DNA from: Megascapheus bottae
Lineage: Eukaryota; Chordata; Mammalia; Rodentia; Geomyidae
Length of the DNA stretch: 64,000 bases
Assembly: GCA_024803745.1 (NCBI GenBank)
Contig: JANJXV010000002.1
Coordinates: 38,771,001 to 38,835,000, forward strand
Direction: 5' to 3'
The notes under the pieces were generated by a model. That model worked only from the letters and a program-made list of their open reading frames with translations, was not told the DNA's origin and did no database searches. Shown piece after piece: positions 11,956 through 24,330 of this stretch (position 1 is its first letter; every line of letters begins with the position of its first letter). The position numbers were made by a program, and so were the translations under genes.

Positions 11956-13221
11956 CTCTACTTGGCAAACTCCTGTCCCTCTTGCAAGTGACAGATTTCA
12001 TGTCTCTGGGCAGATATTCCTGGATGGCTTTCATGCTTACTTTCTATATAAAGTCATCTTAGCAATTACTGCTCAATATTTCTGATTATTTTTATAATTC
12101 AATTTTAATCTGCTAAAGAAAAGAACTAATATCTTTACCTAGAAGTAGTATCAGTTCTTGCCACAATAAATGGAACACAACAGGCATGCCTTAATCAACT
12201 AATAAGTCAATGAATCAATCTCCCTTTCCAAGCCCATAAATGGATTTTCTATTTTCTTCCTTAGGTATTAGTTATCTGTTTTGAACCTCCCTTTCTTTCT
12301 CTCTTTAATTCCTACTATTACTGTATTGTAATTTAGGATTATAAAATTCCTATTTACTTCCTTTACTTCCTATTTATTAGTTAGAAACTTACAGGAATCT
12401 GATGTGCATAGGTGCATGGAATGAGAAAATAATCACACATATAAATGAAAAGATTCCTTGGCATCTTTCAACTGACTGGTATATTATCTCCCTTAATAAG
12501 ACATCTCAGAGTCTGCACGTTTTCCTGATAAGAATAACAGCTGTCATATTTTTTGTCTCAATTTGAACATTTTAAAGGCATTTACTATTAGCACTAATTA
12601 GATGTATAAGAGCCTTCCTGAGCAAGGAAGATAGTCACAGCTAATTCATAAAGAATTAATGATAGGAGCTAAATTGCCTTATAGATTTGTACTTTCAGTA
12701 GGGTTAAATTACCAAATAATATAAAAATGTTTAAAATAAATTTTGTATTTAAAGCAAGTCATGGTTTTATTAAATTCATAATTGTATCATTTTCCCAATA
12801 CTGTTCCAAATGAGTATTTGTATAAAATCACTTTAGAGTAAATAAGCTAATAATATGATAACATGAGTACAGGGAATTATAACTTCCATTTTTAGTGCAC
12901 ATTTTGTAATTAGAACTATTACTGTTATAACTGAATTCTTTCATCTGTCACACAAGCAGTTCCAACAAGAGGTACTTCCATTGAAGATGTGAGACATTTG
13001 AGACATTTTAATCTTGTTGATTCATAAATGTATTAACATAACTGATGTGATGATTTGTTAAATTATTTCCTTATAACTTTGACATGGCTGCATAAGTTTA
13101 TGTGCATCTCTGCATGTTTCCCTCAATATAGTCAATACATCAACAATACACCAAGAGATGATATCTGTTTTTGAACTCTTGTTGGATAGATATTTCAGTC
13201 TAATTTGTGTGTATGCGCACG

Positions 13222-13224
<3 letters not shown>
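11956..13224. other. Unique AT-rich intergenic sequence
   Basis: No gene or repeat family recognised in about 1.3 kb. Confidence 0.4.

Positions 13225-13269
<45 letters not shown>
13225..13269. repeat. (GT)n microsatellite at a SINE tail
   Basis: About 22 GT units directly abutting the tail end of the SINE beginning at 13272. Microsatellites seeded by SINE tails are common. Confidence 0.95.
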
Positions 13270-13270
<1 letters not shown>

Positions 13271-13271
13271 C

Positions 13272-13712
13272 ATGGGGCTTAAACTTAGCTTCTAGGTGCT
13301 GTCCTTGAGCTCTTTTGCTAAAGGCTATTGCTCTACTATTTTGAGCCACAGCTCCGCTTGTTAACTAGAAATAAGATGGGTATGGTGGCTCACACCTGTA
13401 ATCCTCACTACTCAGGAGGCTGAGATCTGAGGATAGCTGTTCAAAGCCAGACCGGGCACTAAAGTCCATGAGACACTTATTTTCAGTTAACCACTAGAAA
13501 ACCAGAAGTGATGCTATTGCTCAAGGGTTAGGATGGAAGCCTTGAGCTGAAGAGCTCAGGGACAATGCTCAGGGCCAGAGTTCAAACCCCAATACTGATA
13601 GGAAAAAAAAAAGAGTCTCATGGACTCTTCTAATCAGTATGGCTTTGAAATGTGATCCTCAAATCTCAGCCTTCTGAGTAGCTAGGATTATATGTGTGAA
13701 CCACCAGCACCA
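13272..13712 (-). mobile_element. B1-ID composite SINE split by another SINE
   Basis: The outer, older minus-strand composite lies in two pieces. The tail half is 13272-13372 ('ggtgctgtccttgagctc', 'gttaactagaaataag'). The head half is 13613-13712 ('gagtctcatggactc', 'gtgatcctcaaatctcagc'). The break falls at the position where other copies read 'ggagataagagtctcatgg'. Confidence 0.9.
13374..13611 (+). mobile_element. B1-ID composite SINE nested in a B1-ID SINE
   Basis: A nearly full plus-strand composite: B1 head 'tggtggctcacacctgtaat' to 'gctgagatctgaggat', then the ID-like tail 'gaagagctcagggacaatg', then an A-tail at about 13602-13611. It sits inside the opposite-strand copy at 13272-13712, so it is the younger insertion. 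Confidence 0.93.
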
Positions 13713-15559
13713 GATTCAGCCTATGATTTTTTTCTTTTTGTTTTTTCAAAGGAACATCTGAGGGGTGGTTTTAAGTGAGAGTGATTTTCAAAGTTACTCT
13801 GCCAAATGAAGCAGAATGGGAAAGAAATGGAATCCTTTTGAAGAAGATTTAAGAGCTCTGCTACGACTTTTGAATCTATACTTGCAGATTTCTTGATTTG
13901 GAGAATGCAAGTATTTCAGGAAAGAAGATTCAAAGGCCTTTTCTTTTCACATACAAGATATAAATGATATTGAGAACAAGATAAGGGAATGCAATAAAAG
14001 TAAATTTACATATATTGTCTAGATATAGATAGAGAAAACAAGATAAAGTGATGAAATAAAAGTGACTTCACATATATTGCCTAAGTAGTAGGCCAAAGTG
14101 TGTGCTGTATTGACACAAGGAACAGGTTACAGTTATTGATAATGATGTTGATGTCTGCTCTTACTTCTAACATTTGTGTAAGACTAATTTTCTCTGTGTA
14201 AATACAAAAATAAAAGCAAAGCCTTCATAATAAAGATCCATATAATATATTTTTGAGCTCTTAACATATATTTACATTTGGAGTAGTTACATGGATAAAA
14301 TATTAACAATGAGAATTTGGGATTTATTCAAAGTTTTGAAGGTAGCAAGTTGATCAAAATTTCCATTGTTGTATTGTCAGGAAAAAGATGATATTCTATT
14401 AGTCAATAATGGACAGATCTAGAAGCATGTATGAAATTATGTCCTGTAGCTGCCAGAATAGAGTGATTATGAAAAGAAATGAGGGGGAATACCTTTTTAT
14501 CATCTGTTTTCTATTTTTTCCAACATGGTAGAATTATGGGGTAGAATTTCATCTTGTGACTAGACTGCAAAGCTTACACAAATACTTCACACTACGACAC
14601 ATTATGGCACAGCACAAAAAAGCAGAAAACTTCCTTGACTGTCTTTACATATCTTCTATTTCATCTGCTTTGGAGGGTGGGGCCTTGTGAAACCTAAATC
14701 CAAAGTCACACATGGCACATGTGTGAATTATAATGCAAGTTAAATTCATAGCTTTCGATTTATCAGGAAAGGGTAGAATTCTGAAATTAGATGGTATATG
14801 AGTGGAGTTTTAAAGAATATGATTATCTCAACAACCCAGAATCCTACTGAGTCTTCTTTGGCAACAATGCAAGTGCTCATTGTAATAAATAAATAAGTGA
14901 ACGAACTATACCCTGGGAACCTTGAGATGGATCCTAGCTATCACTGAAGGAGGATGTTCTTAAAAATATTCTGGGGCTTTTGATTTAGACTTCTTCATAG
15001 CAGAGAAATACATAGTGATGTTATAATTAGTCATGAGGGATATTAGATATGTCATACATTTGCATTTAAAATGTATGTGTGTGTGCACATAGATCTATAT
15101 CTATTATCTCTCAGTCTATCATCTAAGTTTTAGAAAATGCATCTTAAGCCCCTGGCAGAATACCATAGGCTATCTGAGTAAAGTCTTTATAATAATGGAC
15201 ATGACATATAGAAATTTATTATGCCATCTCACCATCTCAAAGTGTGGGTCATTAAATGTAGACATGATGTTATCTGTATATTTGTAAACAACTTATAATT
15301 ACATAATTATTTCATTAAGATAATTCTATAAGAGAACATGAGAGGGAAAACCCATGAAAATTCAAATACTTGAAAGTTTACAAGTAGTACAAAGGCTTCT
15401 TAACAATCACTCAAAAATTAAAGGAAAAGTCATTTATGTCATCTACCTCTGTGATAAAGACAGATTTCTAATGAGTGCTTCATAGTCTTTAAGTTAGATG
15501 TAAATTTATGTATATAAACAAATGTATATATAATGATTTAAGTATTTCATAAAATAATT
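13713..15559. other. Unique AT-rich intergenic sequence
   Basis: No gene or known repeat apart from the local two-copy repeat at 13975-14085. Confidence 0.4.
13975..14085. repeat. Degenerate two-copy tandem repeat, period about 62 bp
   Basis: Copy 1 begins 'aacaagataagggaatg' at 13975. Copy 2 begins 'aacaagataaagtgatg' at 14037. Both contain 'aataaaagt' and 'catatattg' in the same order. It is not part of any mobile element I recognise. Confidence 0.8.
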
Positions 15560-15760
15560 TGGGCTGGGAGTTTGGCCTAGTGGTAGAGTGCTTGCCTAGC
15601 ATGCACAAAGACCAGAGTTAGATTCCTTGGTACCACATACATAGAAAAAAGCCAGAAGTGGTGCTGAGGCTCAAGTGGGAAAGCTCTAGCCTTGAGAAAG
15701 TCCAAGGACAGTGCTCAGGCCCTGAGCTCAAGCCCAGGACTGGCAAAAATAAAAAAAATG
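15560..15760 (+). mobile_element. ID-like dimer SINE, plus strand
   Basis: The element runs from 'gggctgggagtttggcctag' to 'caggactggcaaaaat' with an A-rich tail. The B-box region is altered ('agagttagattcc'). The plus-strand open frame beginning at 15692 starts inside the SINE tail and is not a gene. Confidence 0.93.
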
Positions 15761-16335
15761 AAAAATATCTTGTGCTCAAGGATTCAGATAATTAATGCTG
15801 TTGTAGTATACATACAACCCAAAGTGATTTCCATACTCAGTGTGGACTTGAACAAAATTCAAATGGCAGTTTTTCATAAAAATCTAGGGAAAAAAACAAA
15901 CAAGGAAGAATTGATAAACTGAGAGCTGAAGAATGTAAAAGATTTGGCTGAGTAGATACATTACAGTGGGAAAGGTGTGTTCAAAGTCCCTAATATGAAA
16001 TTCAACTTAGTGGTAACTGAGATTTTTAATCAGTTTCCTCAGTTCCTTCATTTGATTCTCAGGTCTTCACACCCTTAAGTTTTTAAATTTTGTTTTCTCA
16101 TTTTTTCATATCACTTCATTATATTATAAATTATTCATTGCCGATAATGTGTTTAGCATATGCCTCTCCAATCATACTATGAACTCCAGAAGAGCTAAGA
16201 ACTTTTATATAAACTGTTGAAGGACAAATCCTAGCAAGCAGTAACAATACAACAAAAGTATGTTGAATAAAAGAATGAAAAAGTAGTGAAAGCAGAGGAA
16301 GTAAGAGACAAAACAATTTCCTCCCTCCCTTCCTT
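15761..16335. other. Unique intergenic sequence
   Basis: Nothing recognised beyond a short pyrimidine run at 16320-16335. Confidence 0.4.
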
Positions 16336-16348
16336 CCTCTTAAGTTTT

Positions 16349-16546
16349 TTTTTTTTTTTTTGCCAGTCCTGGGCTTGAGCTCAGGGCCTGAGCACTGTCC
16401 TTGGACTTTCTCAAGGCTAGAGCTCTACCACTTGAGCCTCAGCACCACTTCTGGCTTTTTTCTATGTATGTGGTACCGAGGAATCGAACCCGGGTCTTCA
16501 TGCATGCTAGGCAAGCACTTTAACCACTAGGCCAAACTCCCGGCCC
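16349..16546 (-). mobile_element. ID-like dimer SINE, young, perfect TSD
   Basis: A full-length minus-strand copy with an intact B-box region (complement of 'ggaatcgaacccgggtc'). A perfect 13-bp TSD, cctcttaagtttt, lies at 16336-16348 and 16547-16559. It has landed at the tail end of the older composite that follows. Confidence 0.96.
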
Positions 16547-16555
16547 CCTCTTAAG

Positions 16556-16768
16556 TTTTGAACTCAGGGCCTGTGTGCTTCCTTGAGCTATTGTGCTCAA
16601 AGCTAGCACTCTACTACTTGAGCCACAACTCTGCTTAATGCTTTTTGGTAGCTATAATTGGAGCTAGGAGTCTTACAGACTTTGACCAGACTGGCTTCAA
16701 ATCACAATTCTTAGATTTCAGTCTTTTGAGTAGCAAGGCCTAGAGTCTGGAGCCACTGACACTCAGAT
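16556..16768 (-). mobile_element. B1-ID composite SINE, old
   Basis: The landmarks 'ttgaactcagggcctgtgtg', 'ctctactacttgagccac', 'taggagtcttacagac' and 'gagtagcaaggcc' identify a diverged minus-strand composite whose tail was hit by the younger dimer. Confidence 0.8.
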
Positions 16769-17768
16769 TATTTTTTTTAATGAAGAAATCAATGTTTTTG
16801 TTTCCTTTCTCACAGATATCCACAGCCAAAAGTCATTAATGTAAACCAACAGGGTTTTGGCTGTTTTTGTTGTTTCCCACGTGGCAAGAAGACAGAAGGT
16901 CAGCATTTTACCTTAGTGATAGATAGACCATTAAAGTAGAGAGGTCAAGAAAGGAAATATTTTTCCTATCCACTTACCCATCAGTTCCTTTTTTTTCTTT
17001 TCCAGGGTCTTTGATATAACATTTATAAATATAAAGATTGTATACATTATTTATAAAGTTCTTCCATACCATTCCATAACATTAAATATGTATGTCTGCC
17101 AGTGTTACATGTGGAAATTATTTAATTAAGGCCATTTGGTTAAAGATTTTTAATTAGAAATTTTTGCCTAATGAATGGAAACCAAAGTAAAATCAACAAT
17201 GTTTTGATAATTTCATGACATTTATAAATCTTATAAAAAGAGGTCTTTCAGTTTGAAGCTACACTGATCAATGCATTGACCTCTATGTGGAACTGCAGTA
17301 TCCTTTTTGTTTACCCTACATGGTAAATTTTTGAGAGCTTAGCTATTTTTCTTCTTTTCAGACTCATACTAATTTACAAAGCATTTTTTGGGACAGGTGC
17401 ATTATTTTCGGTCTTACCCAGTGAAGAGAGAGATATATGCACATTTGCATTTAATATAAAAAGGTAAAGTTTGTGTAATCCAAAGTGTAATACAGGAAAG
17501 ATCATATAGAAAATTAGAGCCAAAGCACTCATTCACAGCCTTGACAAATGGAGGTTGTAGGGGAATGGCATTAGTCATGTATTATAGTAGTAATCTGGAT
17601 GACTTGATTATTCAAAAGGGAAACTTGAGCCTACTTTACACCTTACTAATAGATTGCTCTAAGAAAATACCATGATATATTGAGTATCATGCTGAAAGAT
17701 TTGATATTTATATTTTAAGCCTTCTGTAATCATTGTATTCTAGTGGCCTGTTTGAATCTGAATATCTC

Positions 17769-17770
<2 letters not shown>
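16769..17770. other. Unique AT-rich intergenic sequence
   Basis: No gene or repeat family recognised. Confidence 0.4.
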
Positions 17771-17816
<46 letters not shown>

Positions 17817-17920
17817 ACTAAGGCTTGAACTCAAGGCCTTGTGTTTTCCTTTTGGACACTATGATCTTCAGATCTCAGCTTCCTAAGATCACAGGCATAT
17901 GCCACTGGCACTTAGCTCAT
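17771..17920 (-). mobile_element. (TG)n microsatellite and truncated B1-ID SINE
   Basis: A TG run (17771-17812) abuts a minus-strand composite (17813-17920) that has lost its middle. It passes from 'gaactcaaggccttgtg' straight to 'gatcttcagatctcagc' and 'cacaggcatatgccact'. Confidence 0.75.
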
Positions 17921-17929
17921 AGTAGTAGT

Positions 17930-20900
17930 TGTAGTATTATCTGTTCAAGTCACTCTGTAGTTCATGTCTAGATGCTCTCATTTATAAGTGCTGTTAATAA
18001 TCCAAACACACATGGATTCTCTACTTTCTCATCTTCACAAAGAGCATAAAATGGTACCCATGGTGCATAGGTTAATGTTTGAAGCATGGGAATAGTGCTG
18101 AACCCTTCTGTCCTCATTGCAAGTGATTAAAAGTGTTGTGTACAATCATTACTGTGGTCAATAAAAAGGACCAAGTACAATTTACACTTCCAAAGTCCCA
18201 TCATTCATTTTGAATTGCTCTAATGAGAGCTTTCATAAACACCAAAGGCAGAGAGGCTTCCATGTGCTAAAGAACTTAGCATCCAAGACTGATGTAACAC
18301 AAAAGACTATTCTATTTATTTCCCATAACTTGCTACAGGGAATTGGCACTCTGATCGTTTGTAGGTAAATTTAATATCTTGATAAGCTCTCCTGAGATAC
18401 CTCTGGAAACTCTTCTGTGAAGTGGGAGGCCAGTGGCTGGGTAATACTTGTGGTGGCTCCAAAGTATCCAGCAGAGGTCTGGTTGCTTGGGATTGTAAGA
18501 CGTTTGTTGCCTTGACAACCACAGGCAGCACAGAGAAATCTCTGCAATTCCTTATGGGGATGAATGATTTGTACGTCTAATCAATGGGTAGCAAAGACAT
18601 GTTATTTAATAAGATTAATGATGCTTTCATAAAGTATTTTGTATGCTACACCCAGTGGCATGGCTGTTTTAGAAATGTAGTTAATGTTCCTTAAAGAGTG
18701 GTTACCATCTCTGGACTATAAACCACAGGGCCCAAATCTTTCCAGTGCAGGTAAAATTTCCAGCTGGAGCATAGCAGTATTTTCAGTTTCCTAGGATATA
18801 TATTCTCAGAATTTGACCTGAATTGTATAAGGAATTTTTCCCCAAAATCTGCTTGATGATCTGCGTAACTTTGGAGCACTTCTACATCTATTTCTCCTTA
18901 ATAAGCCACTTTTGACCCTGTCTAATAGGATAGGCAGTAAAGAAAACAAGTTTTTCATGTTTCTTAATACTCTGTTGAAATGGAGTATCATTTTGTTTTG
19001 CCTGAATTCTTTGCCCCTCACTGGTTTCATCTTCCACACTCAGGCTCAAATTTCCTTTTTTAAATTTGAAGAATATAATCTCCTCATTTATCTACCACTG
19101 AAATCAATTTCTAGGTTGTTGTATCTGTCATTTGCTTCTATATAACATTATTTTGGTGCTTAAAATAATGGTGAGTGATTATCAAACACATTCCTGAGGG
19201 CTAGGAGTCTGGAAGTCTCTTAACTGGATAGTTCTAGAGTGGGCCTCTCAAGTTTCTGTAACACTGCCCGGTGGAGAGGAAGTCTGAATGACTTGTTCAA
19301 GATTGATAGATCTGCTTCTACAATCTCTCATGAGGCTTTTAGAAGGAATCAGTTCTTCATTACCCATGCTGTTCTTTGGTGGTGGTTTTCTCAATGTGGC
19401 CTGCTTTCTTTAGAATGAACAATGTGGGAGACAGCAAAAAAAACATTTTGTTATCTGATCTCAGAATGCATTACCAGTCACTTATATTTTATCTTCTCAG
19501 TCTTATGCACCTACCTCAATACAGTATGATAGACCATGTAAGAGTATAGAGACGTGAGCCATGGCTGGACATATTTTTCTCCCTTACTTTGCAATATTTC
19601 CATGTCAATCACATGTTGAAACATCCTTTAGGTATTTGGGGTTAACTAAATTATAGAAATCAAATTCATCCAAATTATATTAACTTAAAACAAAGGACAG
19701 TTACTCAAAAAAGTACCATTGCTTAATTGGACTTGAATTTGGGGCTCACCATATATTTCTGTTGGATGGAGTTAATCTAGATGCTTTGATGGAAGATGAG
19801 AAATGGAGGAAGAGCCTTCCAAACTCTTCAAGAGCCTGAGCTTTTTTAATAGCAGATATTTGGTATAAGTAAGTAATAATGATTGACTGTAAGTAGGAAA
19901 AACTACAAGTAAAAGTCATTGAGTCAGCACAATGCAGTGTATAGCCAATTCTATGAATACTTTGCCCATGCATCCATAAACAATGCCTGTTTCCTTTTGA
20001 AAACACTTGAGCACTTTCTCAAGAGTGTTTCCAATAGTCAAAGTGATATGTAGAACAATGTGCCATTTAAAAGCAGAATGGAGATGGGTCTGCTTTTAAT
20101 GTCCTTGAGTGGAACCTTCAAGCAGCAAATTCATTGGTAGGAAAATGTTCTGGTTTCTTTACCCCACATGTGAGGTTACACGAGTGTGTTTCACATCTTT
20201 GCCCACAGGAATCCCTACCAAACTAATGAAGCCCCAGTTGCTTGTCACATTAGTAACTAGCCCACTAGCATACTTTTTTTTTTATTAAAGCATACTTTAT
20301 TGCAGCTTTCTCTCATTCCTTCTTTCCTACTGGTAATTTCTAAAATCAGTTTCTGAAAACATTTTTCCTCCACCTTTTCTACAGATTCCAGTGCTAGAGA
20401 AACAGCATCTAAGTTTGTGTATTAGAGCTCATGTCTGCACATGGGAATGAGTAGCTTCTGGTGGAAGAATTTCTGCGTAGTGGAAATATTCGTGGGTTGT
20501 CCACAAAATTTTTCTAGCCACAAATATTCTCTAGTATACTTTTTGTGTTTTATTGTTCCCTCTTTGCCTCTGGTTTTATCCTAGATCTTCTGCTGGAGGC
20601 AACATCCTTGGGGTAGCTATCTGAAAACCTTTACTACTGCCAAGTTGGGGGTGGGGGCTGTGCTCTAGAATTATAGGTTATATATGACAACCTAGAAGTT
20701 TTCCTTCTGACATTTCTTGAAAGGCAAATAGCATGAGAATGACACTTAGCCTTCCAGTATCCTTATATTGTGACAAGTTGATAGGAACTCTATATCACCC
20801 TCCTATTTTCCTCATCATAAATAGGTCTCAATTTATAACCCATAAGTAGTTTTACCCAGTAGCACAGCAAGGAAGCATGCTGCCCTATTTCAGCTCAGCA

Positions 20901-23440
20901 GGGAAAGAGCCTTGGAGATGATAAAAGGTCAGAGTTACTTACCACGAACATTTCTGAATGATGTCTTGAGCAAAGTCAATGTGCTTTCCTGTGGCACAAT
21001 GACCTTGAGACATAGCAGCCATGCTCTTTTGATGTCTAGATTGTATTAAAACAGACACATTAATAATAACAATAGCCACACTTCTCTCAGGTAAAGTGCT
21101 TTCAGCTTTGTGAAACAGCTCACAAATATCTTCCTCTTTCTCTTTGATTCTGCCAACAGCAATGCGAGAGAAGCAACAGTTATTCTGGACTTAACACTGA
21201 ATGCTTTGGCACTACAATCCCACCCATCTGTACTCTTGCAAGAATTAATTTGTAGAGTCTGGTTTTATGGTTTTAAGGACAAACTCATGTCTAGTGGAGT
21301 GAGGAAAATTGTATATAAAAAACATTTGATGTGTGAACATTTGGTATTTGCAACATTAATTTCAAATTGGCATTAGACCAACTCACCTCTATTTATTATC
21401 TCAGGTCGTTCTATCCCAGTCTCTATTTTCTTTAACTTTTTCTCATCCATAAATTATGCAGCCTTGACACATACTTAATGTATCCCATTAGACTGGAGTT
21501 AGATTTTTATAGTACTGGATGATGGACCTCTTTCTTATGGTTTCTGGACTGAGCTTTGTGCATTTCTCCTACTCATTGGTGTATTTGGGGAATGTGACAT
21601 GGATTTTTGTGAGCTGAAAACAGATACACACGTTTTTTGTCACTATGTTGTTGTCAGTTGCTATTCAAATAGCCAGTGATAAACAGAAGCAGAAATGCAT
21701 TGAGAAATTAGCAATGTTAGAATACCAAGCTTTATGATAATAAGCACAAAGGAAGTGACTGAGTAAATGGAAAATGTAGAGTTTGAAAAATATCACATGA
21801 GGTGGAAATTCAGGTATCATTGATTGATACGAAGCCAGGAAAGTTCTTGGGGTTCTCCAAGAATCAAGGTGCCAGTCAGCTTTCCTCCTGGAAGCAACAG
21901 GTTGCGTGTATGCAGTACAGACAGTTACACTGGAAATGAGACCCTTCAAGGGCAGACTTTGTGATTTTCCCCCTCATTTTATCTCTAGTTTTCATTAATG
22001 CCTGAGAAGAGAGAATACCCATGTACATTTGGATTAAATAGATACTTAACTGATTCAATCCATTTGGCATTTGTTTATAATAAACTCATTCCTATTCTGA
22101 AGCCATTGATATCTTCATATGTCCTAGAAAGAAAAATTATAGGCAGGATTTAAGGGAGCAAATTAAGCAGTCTGAATTTTCTCAACCCCAGCTAATGAAG
22201 CAAAGGAGAATTCACTTATATTTTGCATTTCTCAGTTAGGAATGTTCTAGCCACAGGGCAGAATGATTTTATTTTTAAGATGCAAGGAAAATAATCCAGC
22301 AGTTCAATCTGCACCATGTTTAACACAAATATCCTCTCCATTAACAATATGGTGCAAGAGAGAGAGACTGAGGTCATTAGAGGACCTGAAAACACCCTGC
22401 AATGTGTTTGTACAAGATTAGCCCTTCATCTAAAAGATGTATTCACTCTCAATATGGCCTTATGTCAGGGTTGCTGGCCTTAATGTGTGGAACTTTTCCA
22501 GTTCATCAAGGCAAACATGCCTGGAGCTATTTTCTGGGTTTGAATTTTTTTTAAAAATCAAGCTGTTTTAAGCTGGAAACCTTTGTTACTGTTTCTGTTG
22601 CACACTTCTCTCTCTAATGCCTGCTCTCTCTTTTTATCCACCTGTTTCTGCCATTCTTAGTGTACAGAGAAAACCATATGGCATGTTGTGATAATACCAA
22701 CCCACACTCCCAGCCTGACACCCATGAATTTGGCTTGGTTTTAATAGCAGGGAGTTTCCAATATTGTAACCAAAACAGCCATTGTTTTCTGCACATTATT
22801 TTCAACTCAGAGCTATTTCCTCAAAGATATGAATGAATCTAAATTCTCCCTAGTGTTATTCCAGGAAGGCTTATACACTGTTTTCTTTGCCCTGTCTCCA
22901 ATGCTGAGTCTCAGAAAAGGGTACCCAAGGCAGGATGCTTTGCCATGCTGAACACTTCAATCTGCAAGATATTGGAAGGGCATGAAAAATCAACTGGACT
23001 TGTTCCTGCCAGCTTATTCCTACTCATCATTCTTGCTACCAAAGCAATTTTTTAAAATTCAGAACCCCTCTACTCCAAAGTAGCAATAAAAACTAGAAAT
23101 AATCTTCTAATTTTATTCCTGTGCCCTCTGTAGTGTTGGGTATAAAGAATTCTCTGTCTCACAGTGTTTGATGATAGGTCACAAGACCTCATTGCAGAGT
23201 CCATCTCTTACTCAGGGAACTGAAGAGAAGGCAGAGAAAACAAGAAGCATCTAAACACGAAAGCCTGCTGAGTTTCCTCTCTTCACTTAGAGCATTCAAT
23301 CATTTCTTTTTTTTTTCCTCCACCTAATCGCATTTCAATGGCAGCCTTCCATTCTTTATACAAGTGGACCTTTCCCCCTATGTCTCTGGATCTTCATTTC
23401 TTTTTCTTTTCTTTTCTCTTACTGTTCTTTTTCTCTCCAT
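17930..23440. other. Longest repeat-poor stretch in the window
   Basis: About 5.5 kb in which I recognise almost no mobile element. Scattered short frames (for example 18806-19145, 19746-20006, 21110-21376, 21665-21949) have no domain and are not supported as genes. The low repeat load could mean an old, constrained non-coding region, but sequence alone does not establish that. A tiny poly-T insertion is listed at 20268-20303. Confidence 0.45.
20268..20303. repeat. Possible tail-only micro-retroinsertion
   Basis: The word 'agcatacttt' occurs at 20268-20277 and again at 20289-20298, separated by T-rich sequence. This is what a retroinsertion truncated to little more than its tail would leave. 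Slippage is an alternative. Confidence 0.4.
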
Positions 23441-23442
23441 AT

Positions 23443-23650
23443 TTGGGCTTGAACTCATACTTACTTGCTAGGCAGGTGCTTTACCACTGATGTCATATCC
23501 CCCAATCTTGTTTTCATTTTAGTGTTTGTGTGTCGTAAAACAAGGTCTTTTCATTTTATCAATGTCTTTTCATTTACTGTGACCCTCCTGTATATGCCTG
23601 TTTCACAGTTGGAATTATGAATATGTACCACCATAACTGGCTTTTTAGTG
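23443..23650 (-). mobile_element. Old SINE-like remnant
   Basis: The stretch from 'gggcttgaactcatactta' through 'gcaggtgctttaccactg' to 'atatgtaccaccataactgg' follows the order of the minus-strand composite with heavy divergence. Confidence 0.4.
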
Positions 23651-23699
23651 TTTCACATTAACTCTTCTGCCCAAGTAAATGAGATTAGATATTTGGACT

Positions 23700-23815
23700 T
23701 TAAAGAATTATATATGAGAAGGGGTATCAATGTGTGAGAATTAATGCACCTACTATCTGGCAAATATAAATGTAACCCCTCTAAACATTATGATAAAAAA
23801 GAAATTAAAGAATTA
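23700..23815 (+). mobile_element. L1 3'UTR end, sense
   Basis: The words 'gagaaggggtatcaatgtg', 'aatgcacctactatctggc' and 'gtaacccctctaaac' match the terminal 3'UTR of other L1s in the window (compare 54405-54475). It is followed by AT-rich sequence with repeated 'aaatttaaat', probably a decayed tail. Confidence 0.85.
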
Positions 23816-24073
23816 AATTTAAATTTAAATCAGAATTTAAAATATTAAACAGTTAAAATTAAAAAATCAGAATTTAAAAAGCTTGAAACAGGTACTCTCA
23901 GCTTTTTATTGAATGTATAAACGCACAATTTGAAGAATGCGTTTAGTCATCAATATTATCTGCCATAAATCAGTGAACTCCACAATAAATGTGATTATAT
24001 TTAATTATAGTCTAATATAAGTTTATATTTGTGACAAAAAAACTTTAAAATTTCCCAAATAATGTCATTTTAC

Positions 24074-24105
<32 letters not shown>

Positions 24106-24330
24106 TGATGTGTGTGTGTGTGTTTTATGGCTTCAATGCAGGATCTGGGCATTGTCCATAAGCTTTCTTTTGCTCAAGGAAAGTACTTTACCACTTGGTC
24201 CACAGTTCTACTCTTGGTTGGCTTTTTTTTCTTTTCTGATGCTCACTTGAAAATACTTTCTTGCCCAGTCTAGCTTTGAACTACAATTCACACTTCTCAG
24301 CCTTCTGATAGGCTAAGGTTACAGACAGAA
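24074..24330 (-). mobile_element. (GT)n microsatellite and old B1-ID SINE
   Basis: A GT run (24074-24124) abuts a diverged minus-strand composite (24125-24330) with 'atctgggcattgtccataag', 'ctttaccacttggtccac' and 'cacacttctcagccttctg'. The 62-codon Cys/Val-rich frame starting at 24062 is repeat translation. Confidence 0.7.
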
